Notes under the pieces: model-generated | Seen by the model: the letters and a program-made list of their open reading frames with translations, nothing else | Databases searched by the model: none | Told to the model about the DNA's origin: nothing | From: Endomychus coccineus | Taxonomy: Eukaryota > Arthropoda > Insecta > Coleoptera > Endomychidae | NCBI GenBank assembly: GCA_958510875.1 | Contig: OY294068.1 | Location: forward strand, 153,114,388 to 153,178,387 | Reading direction: 5' to 3' | Length of the DNA stretch: 64,000 nt | Part shown: positions 55,480 to 64,000 of the stretch, piece by piece | Numbering within the stretch: the stretch's first letter is position 1 | Layout of the letters: each line of letters starts with the position of its first letter | Position numbers and translations under genes: made by a program

Positions 55480-56566
55480 AAATTATGGCCCCTGTGAACA
55501 AATTACCAGAAATCCTTTATCAAAATGCGTTAAACTAGTCAACAATTCATTAAAATCGTGTACAGCTGTAATCTCCGATAATTTAAAATACAAACTTGAC
55601 TTTCAAATCCTAATCTTCCTAAACTGTGCTTAATTGAGATTCATAAACCTGGTAATTCCATGAAAGAAATTATTTCAAACATCAATAATCCGACGTATAA
55701 CATAGTAAAATGTTCAGCGAAGGAATTTGGCAACTTCCAAGCCGCACCAAGTTTGTATTTGAAAAATTCTTTGAAACTTATTGCAAAATTGAAAAATTTC
55801 AAACTTAATCCTGGTGATATTCTCGTTTCATTTGATATTGTTTCACCATTCACAAACACTCCAATTCCTGACTCGATGAATCCTCTGAAGAAATGGCTTT
55901 CGAATATTAATATCCCCGATAGAAACTGCACAGAATACGTGATTCTAATAATTTAATCTAATATTTATGTATAGAGCAAAATTATTCCACTCTTAACAAA
56001 AACTACTATGAACAAACAAATTGGATCAGTTCACAAAGTTTGATATAGATATGTTGACAACATTTCCGCGATTACAAGTAAAGATTTTGATTTACATGTC
56101 TTTTTGAACACGCTTTATAGCCAATTTGATTCACTGTCGAGATAGAAACAGATAATCAGCTTCCTTTCCTTGATATTAACATCATAAAAGATGATAATCA
56201 CTTGGATTTCGACATATTCAGAGAACCCACTCAAACAAATAGGTATACCCCAGCGTATTCACCTACACCATTACACCATTAAATGAAATAGTTCCGTTTA
56301 ATTGTTCACTTCATAGATTATTGAACGTCTCTTTGAGCCAGCGAAATCATAACAACAAAGTTGAGAAACTTCAGCAAATTGCGCGTTGGACAATGGTTAC
56401 CACAAATCTTTGATCAATAATTTAATTTTTCTTAACTGAAAAGGAAATTGGAACGTAACCAACTATCCAAATTAGAGCCATTACCTTCAAATACTTCAAT
56501 AAAATTCGAAAGTTTCCCTTATCATTCTTCTGTTTTCATGTGTAATGAAACTAATTTTTTAATATA

Positions 56567-57100
56567 CTGTAATAACTGATGAAGGGGCTGGCAGTGTCAC
56601 CCTATAATATCTGTACAAAGGTTCCTTCTTTTGCTTGCAAGGAACGCCAGTCCTATTAGTTAACATCTTTGGTGCTGGGTTATGGTAGTAGTTCCATATG
56701 GAACGTAGACATAGGAGTTGATGGTTGGAATCACAACACAGGGTACGAAAGGTGATCTATGGTTTTAGTATTCACTACATGGTACTTCCTAATACTAACT
56801 TAGACTCTAGCGAACTGACTGAACTCAATGCACTGAATGAACTTCATCAACTCAATCAACTTGATCAACTTTCTCCTTACTATCCCCTAATCTACTTAAA
56901 TATCTATTCTCAAGGGAGAAGCCATGCTTCTCTCCCAAGAGTTCGGAAAAGATTGACCTACGTGCCGGTAGCGACATTCATGTTATCCACCCACAGTCTG
57001 AACCTTGTCGATTCATCATTTATTATGCTATATGATACAATAACAAATATTTATATGTTTATATTCAATAAACATACATATGACATGAGAAAATAAAACA
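56567..57100 (+). repeat. Possible solo LTR
   Basis: A region of different character from its surroundings: a GC-richer 5' part (GATGAAGGGGCTGGCAGTG near 56579), a TATA-like and CAP-like middle, a low-complexity stretch of CTGAA/CTCAA words (56815-56875), and an AATAAA near 57067. It contains a 123-codon open frame (56725-57096) with no recognisable domain. The combination suggests an LTR, but I could not define both ends or a target duplication. Confidence 0.35.
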
Positions 57101-58265
57101 TTGTTAGGATGAATCTCTTCGGGATATCACAGCACAATATTTTGGAACAGTAAGCTATAATTTTGATGAATGATCATTGAACAGTAGTTCCAATAATTAT
57201 ACTGAACGTTAAGACTTTCAATATTTTATTATATGAGATGTTGAAATTGAAACAAGTTATGTAGTTCGATGGAAACTTTCTTATCATTTGACCTGTTTCT
57301 TTTCCTTACGTTCTTGTGAAAGTCCGCTCAGAATTTCTGTATACTTAATAATTGATAAATGGTTCTAGAATACCGTGACAAAATTTCAAAATTATTGCCA
57401 AACTTATTTCACATCTTCATCGTTCCAGAAGTTTTGTTCATGAATTATGTCATCATGCAACTCAGGGAACATCAGCGAGATGCTTTGTTCACCGTAATAG
57501 TTTTCAGTATATAATTACTCAACGTAGTACAAATATCTCGTATGCTAAAATCTTTGGTAACTTCATTTCAATGAGATATATTCTCAAAAACTATCAACGT
57601 AGAGTCAATAAGCTACATCATGACACACTACTGCGGTGAATTGTTCCTGAGAACTTGCAGAGTGATTGTTTCAGTCAGGGGCGAAGAATCCGATTAAATG
57701 CAATATTACAAGTAACAGACTACACTACCATTCGATATTCGGTATGCGGAAAGGAGATATAGATTCAGCATCATGGAATTATTCGAGGAACGCGCTGATA
57801 CATTCTCATGATCAATGGTTATTTTTCTCCGTATACTTTCTAAACCATTTCACAATGCCTATTATGGATCTCGAGTCGAATAAGCGTTTCTTATGATTTG
57901 AGCATTGTTGAAAACATACTATTTGTCATTTTCATATTAATATGAAAGCATCATTTCATGACGTATTTTTCCAAATTGCTGCGTAAATTTGTTAAGTATA
58001 ACCATAGAAATTGGAAACGATAGAAGCGGCCTCGAATTGTGAAAAAGGTGGGCAAGATAGAACGGAACCAAGAACTGTTTATATTACGATCGTTGACCAA
58101 TCAGCGATCAGCATCTGTCTACCACATTGGAACTCAAACATTTACAACTTGTTGATGTTAATCGTTCTTTCCGTGTTTCTCGACATTTCTAGGTTTCTAA
58201 GACTGTGGAAGTGTGTTATATTGTTTTGAAAGAAGTTTCCTTGTTGTTTTGTGTATAATTGAACT
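57101..58265. other. Spacer; possible 5' region of the P-like gene
   Basis: No protein motif seen. The last 250 bases, just before the THAP exon, may include the promoter and 5' end of the P-like element, but no terminal inverted repeat was identified. Confidence 0.35.
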
Positions 58266-58271
58266 GTAACA

Positions 58272-59935
58272 ATGACGAAAAAGTGCTGTGTTTGTTCTAC
58301 AACTTACGAAAAAGATTCGGAGCTGTCATTTCATATGTAAGTTCAGAGGCGTATCTTCCATCAGAGACAAGACTTCCATGTTGTAAACAGTAAATAACAA
58401 ATATTCATGAGATTATATGACACTTTATATAGTGATATAAACATATTAAATATATTATATGAAAATGTCATGCATTATATAATATGACTATTTGTTTACA
58501 TATTTTAGACATAAAAACTGTAATGTAATGCTATATTATATCTTACTTATTTTAGGGTTCCAAAAGACTGTATTCAAATTGACAGGTGGTCTAGATCTCT
58601 TCATCTTGTTCTTCAGCATGGTATGATAGTCTGCTCGAAACTTTTTTTACCAGAAGACATTAAAATAAACAAATCTGGGAATAAACACATTTTAAAAACT
58701 GATATCCATTTAATAGAATCGCCAGAAGAAAATGTGATTGGGTAAATATGTTTATTTAATTGATGTCACTGCTACGTTTTTTGATTGTTTATTAATTGTG
58801 TGCAGGTCCTCAGGTCATAATTCCACAACAGTAACTGCTTGATTTAATGAAAGCTCTACTTTGACAGCATCTTCTGATGAGCAGGGTTTCGAAGAATTAT
58901 CGTTTTTAAAACCAGAAAATCTAAGTTCCCCAACAAAGTAAGTCAAACTTCACCAAAATGGTTTTAAATATCACATTCTTTGTTTATAGGCTCCAGACTT
59001 ATCTTTGTTTAATGATACTTCAGAATTAGAGAAGCCACTGTATAAAATAAGAACAGGTTCAAGATTGACCATTACTCTTTCATCGTCTGATACTTATACA
59101 TATTTGCATAGACCACAGTAGGTATACGGTGTTCCCAAAGTATTAACTTTAAAGTTATTCAAGTATATAAGCGCCTCTTGAAAAATTACAAACTTTGCAT
59201 ATTTATCCTTGTACCAAAACACTGCATATTTATTTTATAATAATCAACTGATGTTTGTTCAGAAAAATACGAAGACTAAGATATATGGGGGACTGCCATA
59301 CAAGTGATATGGAAAGTGCAGGAAAAGCTAAACAAATTTGGAAAATTGCTAAGAAAACAGTCCATAATCAAAGACGAAAAATAAAAAAACCTGACTGAAA
59401 GTTATAGAAAGTGAAAAGCTCGAATTCTTAGCTTAAAGGGATTGTTGAAGATATGTTATCAACCAATGCATCTCAAATTATTTCTGTAAGTTTGTAATTT
59501 ACAACTCTAATGGTCTATTTACAATAGCTTTAGTGGAAAAAAAATAAATGAAGTAGATTTTTAAAATTTATTGATAAAATATATATATCCACAAAAATTG
59601 ATGTATTTTATTTTAGGATACTACCAGTGCATCAACTCTTATATTAATTAATAGATTTCTAGAAGGATCTTCACAGTAAAAATATGAACCTGAGCTGAGA
59701 TCATTTCCATTAACTTCAAATTTTTATTCAAACAAGGCTTATGAGTATGTTCGATCTAAATTTAATAATTCATTGCCACACTCGAGAACATTGCAGAAGT
59801 GGTACGAACATATAGTTGAATCTCCGGTGGGGTATTTTCTCATTGAAGGCCTTAATGGTCAAGAGAAGGCAAATTTAGTTAACATGTGTTTAGAGTTCTT
59901 GAATGAGGTAGACATTACAGTAACTAGAAAACCAT
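58272..59935 (+). pseudogene. P-element-like THAP-domain transposase, decayed, multi-exon
   Basis: Exon 1 (58272-58336, GTAAGT donor) encodes MTKKCCVCSTTYEKDSELSF. Exon 2 (58556-58741) encodes VPKDCIQIDRWSRSL and MIVCSKLFLPEDIKI. Together they form a THAP zinc finger (C-x2-C at residues 5 and 8; the C-x2-H pair has Cys48 but Leu at 51 in place of His). Later exons are about 58806-58937, 58990-59121, 59263-59485 and 59617-59930, all with usable GT-AG borders. They give a basic coiled-coil region (KTVHNQRRKIKK) and the P/THAP9-type block SFPLTSNFYSNKAYEYVRSK and NNSLPHSRTLQKWYEHI. In-frame stops occur in exons 3, 5 and 6. The catalytic GTP-binding and DDE parts are missing after 59935. It is clearly inactive and the element ends are not found. 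Confidence 0.82.
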
Positions 59936-59939
59936 AGTT

Positions 59940-60810
59940 TCAAATTAAGCAAATTTATATTAAAAAAATATTTTGCTGTAGGATTACACCACCATTGTGA
60001 ACAGTCACATGAGAGTAAAAGAGTATGTTCAATTTTAACTAGAACAGTGCTATTTAGAAATCAATGATATGGTAGTATAGGGGAGAACACTAAAAATACG
60101 ATTTGAATAATACAGCATGTATTGTTTGAAAAATCATGCATACATATTGTTTTATTGCTATATTCCAGTTATATGTGCAATTTAAACTGAATTCGCACGA
60201 TAGTGATCTTGCCTATTTTCCATACCTTTGTAAATATTTATTTCTAAGATTGTGTTACTTTTGTCCAATGTTCCAATGTTCTATTCACTTACAGTAATAT
60301 CGAAATCTGGGTTAGGAACATAGAATACATTTTGTACAATATGTATTGTACGTCTTATAAAATGGTATATGATTCTGCAGTATAAAATTGACGTATTATA
60401 GGTTTCAAAGTAGAATAAAAAAGATTCCCAAACATTTTTTTCATCATCTATCTGCTATTTTGAATATAAGCTAGGAACTCTATCAAGGTATGTATTTATT
60501 ACATTGATAAATAAAAAGAATTTAATATTTATTGATAGAGAAATTACCATTAAACTCTTCAACGTTTGAACACAAAAATACAGTTATTTCCATCAATACC
60601 AAACAAATAGAATAATACAACTGAACTTGATTAAATGACGATTCCTATTGCTAGTAATCATTTGATTTAGCACTGACCTATCTATATTTTTAATCCATAA
60701 TCTTCACTAAATTCAAGGACCTCTGTTCCTTTGGTGTTGCACAATTTGTTATGCACACATGACCTAATTGCTAAAAACTCTTTCTAGTTTGAGGAGACGA
60801 TGCACGTATA
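59940..60810. other. Spacer between P-like relic and mariner-type element
   Basis: AT-rich. A minus-strand patch near 60790-60690 reads KEFLAIRSCVHNKLCNTKGT and looks weakly coding, but no family is recognised. Confidence 0.3.
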
Positions 60811-60812
60811 TA

Positions 60813-63110
60813 CAGGTGTCCTCGAACTGCGTGGCCAAAATAAAATCGAAGATTTCTTGATTCGGAAAAAAGTTGATGAGCCTTTTTACTTTTGCCTCAA
60901 GTGTCTTGTTTACCCGGTAGAGGGCTTCAAAATTGCAAAAATAATTTTGGTTTTTTCGGTATAACTTGAGAACGTGATGAAGAACTTTTACAATATTTAG
61001 CAGGTGAGTTACTATTAATAATGGCCATTTTTGAGAGCCTTAGAGACCATAGAAATGGCTCAAACTTGAGGACGTAACGGGAAAAGTGTCCAGAACTTTT
61101 TTGTGGTCGATGTAATTCACTCGATATTTCTTATGTAGATAGCTTATTTACTTTGAAAACTTTTTTATCCTTAGAAAATTTTGATAAAATTAACGGATCA
61201 GCTTGAAAAAATTAATTTTCGAGTCTCTGCAATTTTGGCCTACTAATTTTACTTGATTAAAATACCTTAGTTGCCTTTGCTTTTCTAATGTCACTTTGGC
61301 ATATGAAGAATTTATTCTCAAAACTGTCAGTTTTTACTTTGCTTTCCGTAAAAATTTTATAAAATTATGGCTCAAAATTTCACCAACACTGAAATGGTTG
61401 ATACGTTATTGATTTATGGACTTTGTCGTTGCAATGGCCGGAGAAGGGAAAGATATCCGCATCGCAGAATTCCAAATCGGCAAACCTTCGCGAAACTGGC
61501 AAATTTGAAGCAAATCGCAGAGAAACTGGACGCAGACGGACAAGAAGGACGTTAGAGCTCGAAGAAGCGATACTGGAAGCAGTTGAAACTGAACCTGGGA
61601 TAAGCACACTACGTTTGGGACTTCGTATTGGAGCCTCAAAATCATTAGTTCATAATGTACTGAAAGAAGAACTGTTGTATCCCTATCATATCAAAACAGT
61701 TCAAGACTTATTGCCCATGGATCCAGGTCATTGGCTAGATTTCTGTCGGCTTATTGTCCAAAGACAAAACGCAAACCCCAATTTTTGTAGAAGAATTCTG
61801 TTCATGGACGAAGATACTTCCACGAGATGCGGTCTTCTTAACCTCCATAATGAACATTTCTATGCTGATGAAAATCCTCATGAAACGGAAGTTACATATT
61901 CTCAGAATCAAACTAAAATCAATGTTTGGGTTGGAATTGTGGATAACTTTATCATTGGCCCTACCGTTATACCCGATCGATTGAACGGGGAGAACTACTT
62001 GAACATTTTGGAACAAAGGCTACTTGAACTGTTGGAAGACTTGCCCTTACACATTCGTCGTGGCCTGGTTTATCCATGATGGTGCACCTCCTCATTTCAC
62101 ATTAGCTGTGAGGCGACATTTGAATGCGGAATATCCAGATCGCTGGATAGGTAGAGGACACGATGCACCAGTGAACTGGCCGGCCCGCTCACCTGATTTT
62201 ACGCCCTGCGACTTCTTTCCATGGGGCGCTTTGAAGTCGAAAGTTTATGCAGCTCCAGTAAACACACGAGAGGAATTGTTGCAACGAATTAATCATGAAG
62301 CGGATTTATTGAAGAATGATCCTGAAGTACTAGCCAGAGTTCAATCCAATTTCTTGAAACGAATTAATTTGTGTATTCAGGAAAATGGGCAACATTTCGA
62401 ACAATTGATGCCTTAGTGATTTCCCAAAAAGTTTTGTTGTTTCTTTTAATTAAGCATTTGTTTTTCCTAAATAATCACATCGTTTCCCCATTTCCATTGT
62501 TTTTATTATTAACCATTTCAGTCTTAGTGAAATTTTGAGCCATAATTTTATAAAATTCTTACGGAAAGCAAAGTAAAAACTGACAGTTTTGAGAATAAAT
62601 TCTCCAAATGCCAAAATGACATTAGAAAAGCAAAGGCAACTAAGGTATTTCAATCAAGTAAAATTAGTAAGCCAAAATTGCAGAGACTCGAAAATTATTT
62701 TTCTCAAGCTAATCCGTTGATTTTATCAAAATTTTTTGGGAGTAAAAAAAGTTTTCAAATTAGATAAGCTATCTACATAAGAAATATAGAGTGAATTACA
62801 TTGACCACAAAAAAGTTCTGGACACTTTTCCCGTTACATCCTCAAGTTTGAGCCATTTCTATGGTCTCTAAGGCTCTATGCACCGCTCTCAAAAACGGCT
62901 ATTATTGACAGTAACTCACCTGCCAAATATTGTAAAAGTCCTCCATCACGTTCTCAAGTTATACCGAAAAAACAAAATTATTTTTGTAACTTTGAAGCCC
63001 TCTACCGGCTAAACAAGACACTTGAGACGAAAGTAAAAAGACTCATCAAATTTTTTTCGAATCAAAGAATCTTCGGTTTTATTTTAGCCACGCAGTTCGA
63101 GGACAACCTG
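60813..63110. mobile_element. Mariner-type element with about 580-bp terminal inverted repeats
   Basis: Ends are CAGGTGTCCTCGAACTGCGT and CAGGTTGTCCTCGAACTGCG (right end reverse-complemented), flanked by TA on both sides (60811-60812 and 63111-63112). The left inverted repeat runs to about 61385 and the right one starts at about 62524, so each arm is about 575-590 bases at high identity. Very long arms are unusual for Tc1/mariner elements, whose repeats are mostly below 250 bases. The transposase start codon lies inside the left arm. The element is otherwise complete in layout, but its transposase is frameshifted. Confidence 0.92.
61367..62416 (+). pseudogene. IS630/Tc1/mariner-superfamily transposase, frameshifted
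   Basis: Three frames form one protein. From ATG 61367: MAQNFTNTEMVDTLLIYGLC and a YPHRRIPNRQTF block (first helix-turn-helix). From about 61490 in the next frame: LRETGKFEANRRETGRRRTR, SIGASKSLVHNVL-like second helix-turn-helix, HWLDFCRLI, the first catalytic Asp in ILFMDEDT, NVWVGIV and a DRLNGENYL block. From about 62065 in the third frame: FIHDGAPPHF (second Asp) and WPARSPDFTPCDFFPWG (third Asp). I count 38 residues between the second and third Asp. About 340 residues in all, normal for the family. The start at 61367 is chosen because it precedes the conserved first block. Frameshifts near 61490 and 62065 (the latter consistent with two missing bases) make this copy inactive. Confidence 0.9.
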
Positions 63111-63112
63111 TA

Positions 63113-64000
63113 TAAGAACTTTTTAGCAAGGCTCCCAAGACTTTCGCATTTGTTAGGGGCTGATTACCATTGTAAATATTCTTTTAGATATTTGTTATGG
63201 TTAAGGAGATATTAAATTCAATCGAGTCTTCAAAGCCAGTAGCATTGAAATTTTATTATAGGAGCTCACTCACTTGGTCTATTTGTTGCTCTTTAGTTTT
63301 TGTTTCTATAAATGGGGTGCTAATAATTTACAATCAAAAGTGAATGTTTCAAAAATGTGTTTCTATTTCTACGGACCCTGGAGGGAATTTTATACTGAGC
63401 CATGCAATGCTTTGTTTATGAAGGTGAGGATATATTCTTATAATAGAAGATTATGCTGCAAATGTGCCTAACCATGTGTTTAATACTGTATGCATAATAC
63501 CGTTCAATACGGATATTCATTTCCGTAGATATCATACTGCATTATACGTTTTGTACGTCAGTATAATACCTGTAAAGTGTGAAACTATTTATACTGTATA
63601 ATTCCCAACCCTGATCGAAATATTGACTTATTTATATTAATTGAGAAACAACTCGTGCTGGTATGCTATTTTCTAGATACTTAAGAATAATATCTTGGAA
63701 GATGTGGCTGGAGAATAGTAACTGTTCAATAAGTTGCCAAATTGTGAGAATATTTTTCAACTTAATAAACAGTTTTAGTAAAATAAAATTTCGATTTATT
63801 TGATCTCAAGTGAAATTTTATTAATATTTTCGGACAATGGAACGTGCAATATGAATTCTTTTGAATTTATTCATTCTCGACATCAACCATTTTCGTTATT
63901 ATCTGCGTTAGTTATACTTGTTAATGATTCTGTTTAATTTTGAAATACATGTTTTTGTTATTACATTCAACTCATGAAATTTTTTTAAATATTCGAATCA
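63113..64000. other. No gene seen; spacer
   Basis: AT-rich DNA to the end of the window. The 65-codon frame at 63274-63471 has no recognisable feature. Confidence 0.45.

Larger units (their letters stand above)
54150..56560 (+). pseudogene. Penelope-like element, reverse transcriptase relic split by a MULE
   Basis: Coding pieces are at 54150-54232 (AIMSIEDYHNPVNTL) and 55489-56560. The second has NPLSKCVKLVNNSLK, an IHKPGNSMKEIISNINNPTY block, motif A as GDILVSFDIVSPFTNTPI, motif C as RYVDNISAIT (the usual YVDD has its second Asp replaced by Asn), then an LPFLDINI-type block, HRLLNVSLSQRN- and KRKLERNQL-like blocks. Deleting the MULE and one 9-bp target copy restores a single frame between the two parts. 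Frameshifts near 55950 and 56130 and the lost Asp make it inactive. No GIY-YIG domain follows, and a possible solo LTR starts at about 56567. Confidence 0.85.

Noticed and set aside
61406..62016. Minus-strand frames of 75-93 codons
   Set aside because: Antisense to the transposase of the mariner-type element.

Overview
The window reads as AT-rich eukaryotic intergenic (or very long intronic) DNA from an arthropod, most probably an insect. The pointers are the mix of transposable elements: Penelope-like, BEL/Pao and Ty3-type retroelements, non-LTR elements with an RNase H domain, mariner-type elements flanked by TA, a P-like THAP transposase with GT-AG introns, a MULE, and a piggyBac-type MITE flanked by TTAA. 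I cannot name the order or species. There is no long open reading frame, no rRNA or tRNA gene that I can support, no CRISPR array and no operon. No host gene is convincingly present. The best host-exon candidates are short coding-like patches near 6.76 and 7.0-7.2 kb and a CpG-rich patch at 10.8-11.1 kb.

Layout. 0-12 kb: one copy of an unclassified dispersed repeat (called R1 here), a non-LTR reverse transcriptase relic, a non-LTR RNase H relic, copies of repeats R2 and R3, and the N-terminal part of a Penelope-like element (PLE). 12.2-17.3 kb: a three-level nest. A tandem array of about 100-bp units was hit by a 5'-truncated non-LTR element, which was hit by a 3.8-kb terminal-inverted-repeat element containing about 44 copies of a 32-bp minisatellite. 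17.9-26.6 kb: PLE pieces, a 1.3-kb palindromic element, another non-LTR relic, a tyrosine-recombinase (YR) relic and a Ty3-type fragment. 29-33 kb: R1 again, then a cluster of YR core-binding-domain exons interleaved with two copies of a hairpin MITE and a local 300-bp duplication. 34.8-39.3 kb: piggyBac-type MITE, BEL/Pao integrase relic, mariner N-terminal relic, R2, and R3 with a perfect 112-bp tandem duplication. 41.9-47.4 kb: two related foldback-type elements with inverted arrays of about 143-bp units. 48.4-50 kb: a small MITE and a 1.2-kb palindrome. 53-56.6 kb: inverted R1 copy and a PLE split by a MULE with a 9-bp target duplication. 58.3-63.1 kb: a decayed multi-exon P-like THAP transposase and a mariner-type element with terminal inverted repeats of about 580 bp.

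Nothing here forms a working pathway. The coherent story is layered transposition: several insertions are dated relative to one another because removing the inner element and one target-site copy restores the reading frame of the outer element (MULE inside PLE; TIR element inside the non-LTR element). The features least explained by textbook families are the minisatellite-bearing TIR element, the foldback arrays, repeat R1, and the clustered YR exons. Domain and family names come from recalled motif patterns, not from a database search.
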